64,000 nucleotides of DNA, taken from assembly GCA_029260765.1 (NCBI GenBank), contig JAJDCP010000079.1, positions 58,726 through 122,725 of the forward strand. The letters run 5' to 3'. The DNA comes from Planctomycetota bacterium (GTDB taxonomy: Bacteria; Planctomycetota; J058; JAJDCP01). Positions 34,794 through 44,800 of this stretch are shown here, in pieces (position 1 is the first letter of the stretch; every line of letters begins with the position of its first letter). The translations under genes and the position numbers were made by a program. The notes under the pieces were generated by a model. The model was given only the letters and a program-made list of their open reading frames with translations. It did no database searches and was not told the DNA's origin.

Positions 34794-36197
34794 TCAGAAG
34801 CTGTATTGCACGTAGGCCTGGAAGCGATGGTCGTCGCCGTTCTGGAAACCGATGTACTGGGTCTTCCAGTACAGGTAGTCGAGTCCGAAGGAGAAGTCGC
34901 CGAACTTGAAGCGGTTGGCGAAGTAGCTGACTTGATTCGAAGCCCGCGCGGCGGCCTCGAGGTCCTTGTTGTACGGGTCGTCGGTCGACCAACCGCCAGT
35001 CACCTCATACCAGTCCACCGGCTTGTAGCTGAGCTCGACGAAGCCACCCCGGGAGCGGATCTCGTCTCCAGTGACGGTGTTGATGCCCTGGAAGATGCCG
35101 CCGCGGACATCGTCGAGATTCTGGCCTTCCCAGATCTCCCCTTTGATCCACAGCATGTTCTCATACACGGGGATGATCAGGTCCATCCCGTATCCCCAGC
35201 TGTCGAAGCGGTCGGTGCCGGCGATACGCTCGTCGGGATCCTCCCAGGCGCGCGTGCCCCAGATGCCGATCTGGAGCTTCCCCGACTTCTCGCCGAACAG
35301 CCAGGTCTCGTAGCCGAGCCGCATCTGCAGCGTGGGCAGCTCGGAGGTGTCGCCATCGCGGTAGCCCGCGCCGTAGGTTCCGGGGGTGTCGAGGTTGGCG
35401 TTGTCGTCGGCTCCGGTCAGGCCGACCATGCCCTGCACGCCGATCTTGCCGTCTCCGACCGGGTTCCACCACTCCAGACGCAGCTGGGGGCGGCGGTCGC
35501 CCAGGTTGCCCGCGCCCCACTGCGCCAGGTCCGGGTTGACCTTGGGATACAGTGGCGAGATCAGGTCATAGGTCTGGCCTGCCAGCAGCGAGACGCCGGC
35601 GTCCTTCCACGCCAGCTTGAGCCAGGCGTGGCGCATGCGCAGGGCCGCACGGGACTCTGACTGGCCCTGCAGCCCACTGTTGTAGAAGTCGATCTCGAGC
35701 TTGCCCGACAGCTTCGCATCGCCCAGCTCTTCGATCACCGGCCCGTCGAGATTCAAGCCCAGGCGGGTCAAGCGCGGGTGCATGGTGAAGTCGCCATCGC
35801 TGTTGCGCCCATTCAGATCGTTGTCTTCGGAGCGTACGAAGCCGATGGTCTGGGTGTTGTTCGGCCGCGACTCATCGTAGATCAAGTCGAGCCGCACGAA
35901 GCCGTAGAACTGGATCTTCGACTCGCCGACAGTCAGCTCGTTCCACTTGACGAGGTCCAGATAGGGCTGCTCCTCACCGCGCGGCTCGATGGTCTCGCTG
36001 GTTCCGGGGTCCGGGCGCGTCTCCTGGGCCTCGAGCCGTTGCTCGAGCTCCTGGATGCGCTGCTGGTTCTCTTGCATCTGCTCAAGCAGCTTCTGTTGGC
36101 TCTCTTTGAGCGCATCCAGATCGTCGCCCAGCTCTTGCGCACACAGCGAGCCCACAACTCCCGCCCACAGCAGAAAGCACAAGCATCTCACAGTCAT
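34794..36197 (-). CDS. DcaP-like outer-membrane porin with N-terminal coiled coil
   Basis: 467 residues. I take the ATG at 36197 because AGGAG sits 6 bases upstream; an ATG at 36203 touches the site. The signal peptide ends at CAQ. A coiled coil at ~25-62 (LDALKESQQKLLEQMQENQ) is followed by a 16- to 18-strand beta-barrel pattern with alternating residues, ending in aromatic Phe (QAYVQYSF) as needed for BamA recognition. The layout resembles DcaP/trimeric diffusion porins. The gene heads the minus-strand sulfur operon, so it may supply organosulfur substrates. The gap to the divergent desulfurase holds a hairpin but no gene. Confidence 0.88.
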   Translation of the reverse strand: MTVRCLCFLLWAGVVGSLCAQELGDDLDALKESQQKLLEQMQENQQRIQELEQRLEAQETRPDPGTSETIEPRGEEQPYLDLVKWNELTVGESKIQFYGFVRLDLIYDESRPNNTQTIGFVRSEDNDLNGRNSDGDFTMHPRLTRLGLNLDGPVIEELGDAKLSGKLEIDFYNSGLQGQSESRAALRMRHAWLKLAWKDAGVSLLAGQTYDLISPLYPKVNPDLAQWGAGNLGDRRPQLRLEWWNPVGDGKIGVQGMVGLTGADDNANLDTPGTYGAGYRDGDTSELPTLQMRLGYETWLFGEKSGKLQIGIWGTRAWEDPDERIAGTDRFDSWGYGMDLIIPVYENMLWIKGEIWEGQNLDDVRGGIFQGINTVTGDEIRSRGGFVELSYKPVDWYEVTGGWSTDDPYNKDLEAAARASNQVSYFANRFKFGDFSFGLDYLYWKTQYIGFQNGDDHRFQAYVQYSF

Positions 36198-36460
36198 CGA
36201 CATCTCCTCGTCGAGGCGTCGACCTGCTCAGCAGTCAACGCCCAACCGGGGCGCCGGAATGCACAGCACAGACAGAATGCTAGGGAGGCACGTCCCTGAA
36301 ATCAGGACGCTTGTATGAAAACCTGACGCACAAACCCACGGTCTGCTCTGCTCCCAGCGGCATCGCCGCACTGCAGCAGTGCCGGTCAGCCAAAGGGAAG
36401 ATAGAACAGGTTGTTCGGTACGTCGGGCATGGCTGAAGTATGCCGTGTCCCCCAGCGACG

Positions 36461-36485
36461 TGCAATACGGATGTTTCGTATTGCA
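36461..36485. promoter_or_regulatory. 9-bp inverted repeat upstream of the cysteine desulfurase
   Basis: TGCAATACG-GATGTTT-CGTATTGCA is a perfect stem with a 7-base loop, centred ~110 bases before the desulfurase start, in the 384-base gap 36198-36581 between divergent sulfur genes. It could be a regulator site or a leader hairpin controlling both directions. I see no other feature in this gap. Confidence 0.45.
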
Positions 36486-36581
36486 GACATCGGCGGGCGC
36501 GGGCTGGGGACGAAGGCAGGAGTTGGAACTTGCAGCGGGCGCCCCGTAGGATGGGGGCGACCCTGGTTCTCGGAGGCCCGT

Positions 36582-37700
36582 TTGGATCCCGCCCGCTACT
36601 TCGACCACGCCGCCACTACGCCCGTCGATCCTGAGGTGCGTGCCTGTGTCCAGGAGATCGAGCAGCGCTGCCTGGGAAACCCGGCCAGCCCGCACCGTTT
36701 CGGCCGCGCCGCCCGCGAGCTGTTGGAGTCGGCCCGCGCAGAGCTCTGCGCCCTGCTCGGGGCCGAACAGCTGGTCTTCACCAGCGGGGCCAGCGAGGCG
36801 AACAACCTCGCGCTGTACGGCTGGCCGGGCGCGGGCCAGCTGCTGATCTCGGCCATCGAGCACAAGGCCGTGCTGCAACCCGCCGAAGCGCGCGCCGCCC
36901 GCGAGGGCCGTGGCTGCACGCGGCTGGCCGTCGACTCCCACGGGCTGGTCTGCCTCGAGCAGCTGGCCGCGTGCCTGGCGACCCCGACCCTGCTCGTCTC
37001 GGTGATGCACGCCAACAACGAGCTGGGGGTCGTGCAACCGCTGGCAGCGATCGCCACCGAGGCGCGCCGCGCGGGCGTGTGTGTGCACAGCGACGCGGCC
37101 CAGAGCGCGGGCAAGCTGCCCATCGACATGACGGCGCTGGGCATCCAGGCGCTGAGTTTGTCGGGGCACAAGCTGGGCGCTCCGCAGGGCATCGGCGCCC
37201 TGGCGCTGCGCGGGGCTCCTGCGCTGCGCCCGCTGCTGTTCGGAGGCGCCCAGCAAGGGGGCTTGCGGCCGGGCACCGAAGACACCGCCCGCGCGGTCGG
37301 GCTGGCGCTGGCGTTGCGCAAGGCGCGTCAGGCGCAGGCGCGGGAGAACGCCCGCCTGCAGGCCCTGCGCGACCAGCTGGAGGCCGAGCTGGCCGACCTG
37401 AGCGGACCCGCCCTGGGAAGCGGCGCCCCGCGCCTGCCGCACATCAGCGCGTTGCGCTTCGCGGGCGTGCCCGCCGAGGTGCTGATCTTGCGGCTCGACC
37501 TGGCCGGCTTTGCCATCTCGAGTGGTGCGGCCTGCAGCAGCTCCGCGCAGGAGCCGTCCCATGTCGCCGCGGCGCTCGGCCTCGCTGCGGACGCGGGTGC
37601 GGAGCTGGTGCGCATCTCGCTGGGCAGCCGCAGCGACGTGGACGCGGTGTCCGCGCTGGTGCGTGCGCTGCGGCGGAATGTCGAGGCGCTGCGCGGGTAG
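36582..37700 (+). CDS. Cysteine desulfurase (NifS/IscS-like, PLP-dependent)
   Basis: 372 residues from TTG 36582, which has GGAGG 5 bases upstream and starts directly at the conserved YFDHAATTPVD. Longer frames from 36411 or 36471 add unrelated residues. Other landmarks: His in SAIEHKAVLQ, NNELGVVQP, Asp in HSDAAQSAGK, PLP Lys in LSGHKLGAPQG (~197) and catalytic Cys in SSGAACSSSAQEPSHV (~317). It releases sulfur (or selenium) from cysteine as enzyme-bound persulfide. Its divergent neighbours DsrE and TusA are logical acceptors. No IscU or Suf scaffold is nearby, so it looks dedicated to the relay rather than to Fe-S assembly. A truncated copy of its 3' half lies at 41188-41605. Confidence 0.95.
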   Translation: MDPARYFDHAATTPVDPEVRACVQEIEQRCLGNPASPHRFGRAARELLESARAELCALLGAEQLVFTSGASEANNLALYGWPGAGQLLISAIEHKAVLQPAEARAAREGRGCTRLAVDSHGLVCLEQLAACLATPTLLVSVMHANNELGVVQPLAAIATEARRAGVCVHSDAAQSAGKLPIDMTALGIQALSLSGHKLGAPQGIGALALRGAPALRPLLFGGAQQGGLRPGTEDTARAVGLALALRKARQAQARENARLQALRDQLEAELADLSGPALGSGAPRLPHISALRFAGVPAEVLILRLDLAGFAISSGAACSSSAQEPSHVAAALGLAADAGAELVRISLGSRSDVDAVSALVRALRRNVEALRG

Positions 37701-37839
37701 AGTTGGTTTTTTGGCCGACAGGATGCACAACGAAACCGAAAACCCTGCGAATTGTGAGCTTCGCCCGACGGGTTGGGCCGGACAGGGAGCTCGTCTAGAC
37801 GAGCAAAAAACACCAGCTTGGCAGCATGGCGACACACGC

Positions 37840-39495
37840 CTAGTGCGCGTCCCGGCGCGCTCGCTGTTGCAGGACCACGGGCGCTGATGTGTCTGTCGGC
37901 GCGTTGCCCTCGACGGCCTCAGGCTCCAGCCGTTGATCCCCTGGGGTCCTGACCGGGATCGCCCGCCTGGAGCGTTTCTGCCACCAGGCGCGGGCCTTGC
38001 GCTGCGACCAATTCGCGCGCAGATTCCGCAACTCGGAGGCCAGCGCAGCGGCGCTCTGGGGCCGAAGGTTCGGATCCTTCTGGAGGCAGCGCATGACCAG
38101 GCCTTCCAGCTCTGGCGGAATGCTCTGCCGCGTCCGTTGCGATGGGGCCTCCGGGGGAGTCTTCATGTGGTCGACCAGCATCTTGAAACCCGTGGGCTGC
38201 TCGAACACCAGCCGGCTGGTCAGCAGCCAGTAGGCGACGCAGCCCAGGCTGTAGATGTCTGCCCGGTGGTCCACCGCCTGGGAACCCCTGGCCTGCTCCG
38301 GGGCCATGAAGGCCGGTGTCCCGACGACCGCACCCGCCTGGGTCAGGCGCGGGTCCTGTCCGCCGCGCTTCGGGATACAGCTCACCAGTCCAAAGTCCAG
38401 CACCTTCAGGAAATCGTAGCGCACGCCAAGCTGGCAGATGACCAGGTTGGCAGGCTTGATGTCGCGGTGGACGAGACCCTCCTGATGCGCCTCTGCCAGG
38501 CTCTCACAGGCCTGCAGCAGCAGGTAGCTGACCCGCGCCGGGGGTTGGGGTCCGAATCGCCGCACCAGAGAGTCCAGGTCCATCCCCCGCAGCAGCTCCA
38601 TAGCGTAGAAGAAGGTCCCATCTTCAGTGATTCCGAATTCGTATAGGGTGACCGTGTGCGGGCATCCCAAGCGAGAGGTGGTGCGCGCCTCACGCTCGAA
38701 GCGCGTGCGCTGCTCTTGGGAAATGGGCTCGCGGCCGGCCTTGATCAGCTTCACAGCTGCCGGTCGCGCCAGCATGCGATGCCGCGCACTCCACACCTCC
38801 CCCATGCCCCCGGCCCCCAGCCTCTCCAGTAGCTCGTAGCTACCCAGGGCGCGGGCCTCGGAGCGCGCCAGGCTGGCGGACTCCCCCAGACGAAGGATGA
38901 TCAGCACGGGGACCATAGCGATGCCGGCACAGAGGTAGTTCGGCAGAAAGCTCGTTACCAGCACGGAGACCCTCGGCAGCGGACGGCCCTCCACGGCGAT
39001 CCAGGTCAGGAAGACTAGCGGTGCCATGGTGGCGCAAAGCAGGGCCGCCAGCAGGTTCTTGCGAGGACAAGTGGGCGCGGCCACCGGCAGCAGCAGAATC
39101 CACAAAGCCAGCCAGGAAAAGCTCTGCATCACCTCCTGCAGCATGACTTCGCCGTAGTAGGCCGGAATCGAGATGAGGGCAGCGCCACCGACCTGGTATA
39201 TTAGGGCGACATCCAGCAGGCGGCGCGGGTTCAGCAGGTTGGTGCGGGCCAGCCAGTGGATGCCGCCCGATAGCAGCAGTATCCCCACCTGCGTCATGCG
39301 CAAGCGACCCAGCCCTTCGGGAACCGGCCAGCCCAGGAAATCGTAAAAGAGATAAGTCAGGCTGAGGTTCAGGAGGGAGATCACGATGAAGGCAGCGCCG
39401 AGGAAGGCGATGCGGCGTGCAGCGTCGCGGTAGTACGTGCTGAGCAGCCCTGGACGAGCCTCACCAGCGCGGTCGGGGCAGAAGATTTCTCGCAT
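37840..39495 (-). CDS. Polytopic-membrane Ser/Thr protein kinase
   Basis: 551 residues from ATG 39495 (GAGG 7 bases upstream). A GTG at 39576 with AGGAG very close is an alternative that adds a featureless 27 residues. Residues ~20-200 hold five or six transmembrane helices, an N-terminal sensor-like membrane domain. The kinase domain at ~215-475 has GAGGMGEVWSARH, Lys in AAVKLI, HRDIKPANLVI, DFGLVSC and FMAPEQA, all intact. A short basic tail follows. The membrane-first order is the reverse of the other kinases here and resembles membrane-sensing kinases. It is convergent with the cysteine desulfurase. Confidence 0.93.
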   Translation of the reverse strand: MREIFCPDRAGEARPGLLSTYYRDAARRIAFLGAAFIVISLLNLSLTYLFYDFLGWPVPEGLGRLRMTQVGILLLSGGIHWLARTNLLNPRRLLDVALIYQVGGAALISIPAYYGEVMLQEVMQSFSWLALWILLLPVAAPTCPRKNLLAALLCATMAPLVFLTWIAVEGRPLPRVSVLVTSFLPNYLCAGIAMVPVLIILRLGESASLARSEARALGSYELLERLGAGGMGEVWSARHRMLARPAAVKLIKAGREPISQEQRTRFEREARTTSRLGCPHTVTLYEFGITEDGTFFYAMELLRGMDLDSLVRRFGPQPPARVSYLLLQACESLAEAHQEGLVHRDIKPANLVICQLGVRYDFLKVLDFGLVSCIPKRGGQDPRLTQAGAVVGTPAFMAPEQARGSQAVDHRADIYSLGCVAYWLLTSRLVFEQPTGFKMLVDHMKTPPEAPSQRTRQSIPPELEGLVMRCLQKDPNLRPQSAAALASELRNLRANWSQRKARAWWQKRSRRAIPVRTPGDQRLEPEAVEGNAPTDTSAPVVLQQRARRDAH

Positions 39496-39728
39496 GGGGG
39501 ATCCTCTGGAGCCATCCACTGAACGTGAGGCCGGCCAGCTGGGGTTCCTGGGCCCGACATGGTGATGGGGAGACACCTTCTCCTGCCGAGCTATCTACAC
39601 AATCCATCGGTTGCCATGCGAAGGGGTTCAGGCCTTGAACGGTAACGCCGTCTGGAAGCGCCCATGTTCAACACGTTCCGGATTTTCTCAGTTGGAGCTC
39701 AGCTCGGTCACTCGAAGAGGCAGCGCAG

Positions 39729-41057
39729 ATGAGGTATGCACGTTTCTGGGTTCTCGGGGCGCTCTCGTTTGCGCTCCTCTTGGCGCTCCCCGCAGCAGGG
39801 CAAGAAGAAGGGCTGAGAGAAGACCCGGCATCGTCGAGTCGTGAGGGCAGCGAGGCGCGGGACCAGGCCAGCGACGAATACCACACGCCGCTGGCCGGCA
39901 AACGCCTCGAGGTCGAGGTCTTTGGCCGGAAGGTCGTGGTGGAAGAGCGCGACCGCACGAAGACGCTCGCCCTCACCATCGGCGTCACAGGTTTCGTTCC
40001 CTCCATCGACGACAACACCGTCGTCCCCTTTTTCGCTTTGTACTACAACGGCCTCTGGGAGGAGGAGCGCCACGTTCGGGCCACAATCAGCGGCCTCGTC
40101 AACACCGTCGACTACGAAGAGATGTTCGGCGGGCCCACCCTGCTCCTCCACTTCGACAACTACACCCTGCCATTCGAGAGCGCAGAGCTCGTGGACGGTG
40201 AGGAGTTGGACGCTAGCAAGCTCATCTGGGGCAGCGTCAACGCACGGGTGGGCGTGGGGTACAGCCAAAAGGTCTGGCCTGGCAACGAGGACAACGCGAT
40301 CAAGATCGGGATCTCCTACGAGGGAGGCCTGCTCTATTTTGACGACACAAGCGGCACCCCCGATTCCTCGATCATCCCGCAAGACACCTACGTCCACGGA
40401 CTGCGCCTCCAGGGCCACCTTGACATGTTTCAGCGGAACCTCATGGAGCTGCCACACTACGGAATCGCAGCGGGCTTCGACTTGGAGCTGAAGCGAAGGA
40501 ACGTGTGGCGAGACTTTGGCAATCCTGGCGCGCTGCTCTTCGACTCCGAAAAGACCCGTGACTACCTTAAGCTCTCGGGCTTCCTCGCCCTGGCTGGGCC
40601 GCTCCCCGGCCTCTCAGAGCGGCACCGGTTTCTTGTTCAGCTTCACGCAGGCTACTCGCCGGCCGACAACCTGGACCGGTTCTCCGCCTTTCGCGTCGGC
40701 GGAGGCCCCATGCCGAGCGAGTCGCATGACCTTGCTCGCAACCCTTTGCCCGGCGCCATGTTCGATCAGTTCCCGGTACAGGACTTCGTCATCGCGTCTG
40801 TCGAGTATCGCCTTGAGCTCGCCTTCTGGTTCTACGTACACGTCCGCGGTCACTATGCTCTGGCCAAGATCCCAACGATGGACCACGATCGAGTACTTTT
40901 CCGGCGGAAGGAGGACTATATGGTCTCCGGCGCCATCACATCAGGCTTCTTGTGGGATTCGCAGCTCATGATCGACGTGACGCAGGATCTGCGCGGTGTC
41001 CTCAGGGGCGGCACGGAGGGGACCTCGATCATGGCTATGTGGTCCAAGGCCTTCTAG
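39729..41057 (+). CDS. Outer-membrane beta-barrel protein
   Basis: 442 residues. The signal peptide ends near LPAAGQ (residue ~24). After an acidic linker (~25-60), the rest is built of amphipathic strands typical of BamA/surface-antigen-like or OmpL-like barrels: ALYYNGLWEEERHVRATISG, VGVGYSQKVW, KIGISYEGGLLYF, YRLELAFWFYVHVRGHYAL. The protein ends in MWSKAF with terminal Phe. No POTRA domain is present, so it is a stand-alone barrel. Low-confidence relatives include bacterial surface antigen (D15)-type domains. Its partner is unknown. Confidence 0.8.
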   Translation: MRYARFWVLGALSFALLLALPAAGQEEGLREDPASSSREGSEARDQASDEYHTPLAGKRLEVEVFGRKVVVEERDRTKTLALTIGVTGFVPSIDDNTVVPFFALYYNGLWEEERHVRATISGLVNTVDYEEMFGGPTLLLHFDNYTLPFESAELVDGEELDASKLIWGSVNARVGVGYSQKVWPGNEDNAIKIGISYEGGLLYFDDTSGTPDSSIIPQDTYVHGLRLQGHLDMFQRNLMELPHYGIAAGFDLELKRRNVWRDFGNPGALLFDSEKTRDYLKLSGFLALAGPLPGLSERHRFLVQLHAGYSPADNLDRFSAFRVGGGPMPSESHDLARNPLPGAMFDQFPVQDFVIASVEYRLELAFWFYVHVRGHYALAKIPTMDHDRVLFRRKEDYMVSGAITSGFLWDSQLMIDVTQDLRGVLRGGTEGTSIMAMWSKAF

Positions 41058-41187
41058 AAGTCTGTTTGAGGTGGAGGTGCTGCCTGGCTACACGAGCCCT
41101 GGCGAGGGTCCGCTGTCTAAATCTAGCATTGGTCTGACCCGAGAAAACGCGCTGTGGCGGCCGCGGCTTCCGTGACTTTCTTAAGCA

Positions 41188-41605
41188 CGGGAGCGTGCGC
41201 GGGCACGCTGCCCATCGACAGGGCCAAGCTGGGCATCCAGGCGCTGAGCTTGTCGGGGCACGAGCCCAGCGCTCCGCAGGGCGCGTCAGGCGAAGGCGCG
41301 GAAGACGCCCGCCCGCAGGCCGCTGCGCGACCAGCTGGAGGCCGACCTGGCCGACCTGTGCGGACCCGCTTTGGGAAGCGGCGCTCCGCGCCTGCCGCAC
41401 ATCAGCGCGTTGCGCTTCGCGGGTGCAGAGCTGGTGCGCATCTCGTTGGGCAGCCGCAGCGACGCGGCCGCGGTGTCCGCGCTGGTGCGTGCGCTGCGGC
41501 GGAATGTCGAGGCGCTGCGCGGGTAGAGTTGGTTTTTTGGCCGAAAGGATGCACAACGAAACCGAAAACCCTGCGAATTGTGAGCTTCGCCCGACGGGTT
41601 GGGCG
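41188..41605 (+). pseudogene. Truncated, internally deleted copy of the cysteine desulfurase 3' end plus its downstream flank
   Basis: The copy aligns with 37109-37774. It starts around GTLPIDRAKLGIQALSLSGH (the catalytic Lys of LSGHK is now Glu, HEPS), loses ~130 bases, resumes at the QAKARKT-coding region, and has a second deletion between two GCGGG(C)GTGC-like repeats that removes the active-site Cys. It then runs to ALRRNVEALRG and the stop at 41525-41527. Near-identity continues through the 3' flank (TTGGTTTTTTGGCCGA) to GGGTTGGGC at 41605, where tRNA-like sequence begins. It is a dead segmental duplicate. Confidence 0.85.
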
Positions 41606-41621
41606 ATACTGGGCTCGAACC
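41601..41621 (-). other. 21-base fragment identical to the 3' end of tRNA-Val (att-like site)
   Basis: GGGCGATACTGGGCTCGAAC plus one more C is the exact complement of the T-arm and acceptor 3' strand of the tRNA-Val gene at 50539-50612, in the same orientation. It abuts the desulfurase duplicate through the shared GGGC. Direct copies of a tRNA 3' end ~9 kb apart are the footprint left by tRNA-targeting integrative elements. No integrase is visible in between, so an ancient or deleted element, or a simple rearrangement, is equally possible. Confidence 0.6.
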
Positions 41622-41804
41622 CGCCCAGGACCGGGGACGCCAACTGCTGGTGATCTTGCTCAGCCATCGACGGAGCCGGTGCCCATGGGGTCGATGCGCC
41701 CTGAGCGCTGCGAGGCGATCGTAGTTCGGCCTTCCCTGGCAGAACGGAGGCGGATGAGGTTGGGGATCACACCACGCGTTCAGGCTTGGCAGCGCAGACA
41801 ATCT

Positions 41805-44800
41805 TCAAGGAATCGAGCGCACCGGCCGGAAACCCACATCATTCAGGTGGGCGGACGCGCGCGCGTATTGCCGCTCGGCCGGCCGGCAAAAATCGACGTC
41901 CTCGAAAAAACTCCCGCCCTTGAAGATGCGGACATCGCCCTGCTCGGGTCCGAGAGGATCGACGACATCCCTGGACTGGCAACCATAGTCGGCGTCGTAC
42001 CAGTCCCAGCACCACTCCCAGACGTTGCCGTTCATGTCGTAGGTGCCGAAGGATGTACGCCTGAAGTCCATGGTGCCCAAAGGTTTGGGCTGCTCGGAGT
42101 TGCGGTTGCTGTGCATATACAGGCCGTTGTACCGCGGGCCCCAGAAGTACGTCGTCGTGCTGCCTGCCCGGCAGGCATATTCCCACTCAGCCTCCGTCGG
42201 CAGGCGATAGCCATCAGCGGCCCGCAGCCACTGCACATTGTCCTCATCATCGAAGACGTAGCAGGCAGGCAGCCCTTCACGCCGAGACAGCTCGTTGCAG
42301 AAACGCGCCGCCTCGAGCCAGGAGACGCGCTCCACCGGTGCCAATGGGTCGGTGAAGAAGGCCGGATTCTCCCCGATCACCTGTTGGTACTCGGCCTGGG
42401 TGACCTCGGCTTCTTTGATGTAGAAAGCCTGGGTGAGCGTGACGCGATGGAGCGTTTCTCTGTGCTTCCTACCCGCCTCGTCCGGCGGACTGCCCATCGA
42501 GAATTCGCCTGCGGGCACCAGGACCCAACGCATGCCCAGCGAGTTCTCCGCGGCGATCGGCAGGCCGAGCTCGCTGGATTGATCGCGCTGAAGCTGCGCC
42601 GCTTTCTCCCAAGCCTCCACAGCACGCCATCCCTCGGGCAACTCGCCGCTCGCCCCGGGGTCAGGCACGGGATCGGGTACCGGATCGGGTAGGGTGCTGG
42701 GCGGGGGCAGATAGCTGACCCGTAACGTTTCGCTGGTCGCGTGGCCCGCGGCATCGCGCGCGTTCAGCACGAACGTATTGGGCCCCAGCCGCAGCCGCAC
42801 GGGAATCTCGAAACTGCCCACGGGCACCGCCACACCCGCCAGCTGAGCCTCAACAAGGTTTGCCTCGAGCAGCTGACCCTGCAGGCGCAGGTCGGCGACA
42901 GAGCTGGTGTTCGGGGTCTGGAAGAGCACGCGCGGCGCTTGCGAATCCTGGATCACGATGAACCGTTGCTCGTCGTTGTTGCCCGCCTCGTCCCACGCCT
43001 CGATCAGCAGCTCGTCGCTCTGGTCGGGCTCGATCTCCACGTCCAGTGTGAAGCTGCCGTCGGGCCCGGTGACCGTACGCTGGGCACCCACCGCGACCTC
43101 GCGGGGGAAGGCGTCTTCGATTCTGCCCCGCAAGGCCAGACGCGTCTCGGCCGTCACCAGCCCCGAGCGCAGGTTCTCGAGAACCAACTTGGGACGGGTG
43201 GAGTCGACCAGGACCACCACGCTGGTCTCGGTACTCGTGCCGCCATGGCTGCATGCCAGCTGAATCTCGTGGCGGCCCTCTTTGACAAACAGCTCGACAG
43301 CAAAGCTGCCATCGGCCTCCAGCGGGATGGTGATCCCCTGGATGCGGATCGACTCGACACCTCGCTCCATCTGTCCGGAAACAACCACTTCGTCCCTGCG
43401 GACCCAGCTACCAGAAGCTGGCTTGAGCGACACGAAGCGGGCTTGCGGCTCCGCCTCGGGCCCGGGTCCCGGCCCGGGTCCCGGCCCGGGTCCCGGCTCT
43501 GGTCCTGGCCCGGGTCCCGGCTCTGGTCCTGGCCCGGGTTCCGGCTCTGGTCCTGGCCCGGGTTCCGGCCCTGGTCCCGGCCCGGGTTCCGGCTCTGGTC
43601 CCGGCCCGGGTTCCGGCTCTGGTCCTGGCCCGGGAGGAAGCGGCTGGACCACGGCCAGGCTTTCTGCTGGCGTGTTCTCGTCACGCAGCAGGCTGTCGAA
43701 GGCCCCGGCGAAGAAGGCGGCGCCCAAGCCCAACAGCAGCAGCAGCACCAGCAGGGCGAGCCACCCCCCACCTCTGCCGCGGGACACAGCCGAGGCCACT
43801 GCTTCAGGACTGTTGAACGGCACCAACGCGGCGATGAAGTCCTGGGCCTCGGGAAAGCGCTCTTTGGGATGTTTCTTCAGCGCCCTGGCGAGCACATCCA
43901 CCAAGCCGGCCGGCACCTCCGGCCGGTAGCTCTCGATCGGTGTGTACGGCTCGGAGAGCAGGACTCCAACCAGGCGCACTGGGTTCTCCGCCTCCCACGG
44001 CCGGTGCCCGCTCAGCATCTCGAACAGGACGATGCCGAGGCTGAACAGGTCTGAACGGTGGTCGACCCGCATCCCCACGGACTGCTCAGGGGACATATAG
44101 CCGGGCGTCCCGATCATCGTGCCCGAACGTGTGGTCGAGCCGCCCGTCAGCTCGGAGCGGGCCGCCTTGGAATAGGCCCGGGTGATGCCAAAGTCGAGTA
44201 CCTTGACCTGCAATCGGCCATCGACCTCGGAGACCATGATGTTGGAGGGTTTGATGTCGCGATGGACCAGGCCCAGCAGATGGGCAGCTTCGAGCGCGCT
44301 GAGGATCTGTATGCTCAGTTGGACCGCGACGTGCACCTTGAGGGGACCGCGCTGCAACATCGAATAGAGCGGTTCTCCCTGGCACAGGTCCATCACCATG
44401 TAGAGCGTCCCGGTGACCGGATCCCGGTCGAGATCGTAGACCCCGACTGCATGCGGGTGCCGGATCTTCACACAGGCCCGCGCCTCACGCAGGAAACGCT
44501 CGGCAGCCTGCGGCTGGGCTGCCAGCTCAGGCAGTAGCGTCTTGACCGCCACCTCGATACCCAGGCCGCGATGCCAGGCGGCAAAGACACTGCCCATTCC
44601 CCCGCGTCCCAGGGGGCGGCGGATCTCGTACTTGCCCGCCAGCAAGCGTCCTGTGGCGACGGTGGCCGCTCTAGACGGCGGGACCACAGACGGACCGGGC
44701 GTGCGCGGAGGCGGGTTGGGAGTCTGGGGAACCAAGGCAAGCTGGCCACTCGACGCCCCGTACTGACCGGGCCCCAGGGTCGCTCTCTCAGACATGGTCG

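Noticed and set aside
41154..42692. Plus-strand open frame of 512 codons
   Set aside because: It crosses the desulfurase pseudogene in the wrong frame and then runs antisense to the FGE domain of the kinase gene.
43282..43929. Gly/Pro/Ser repeat protein on the plus strand
   Set aside because: This is the antisense reading of the Gly-Pro-Glu spacer repeats of the kinase-FGE gene.
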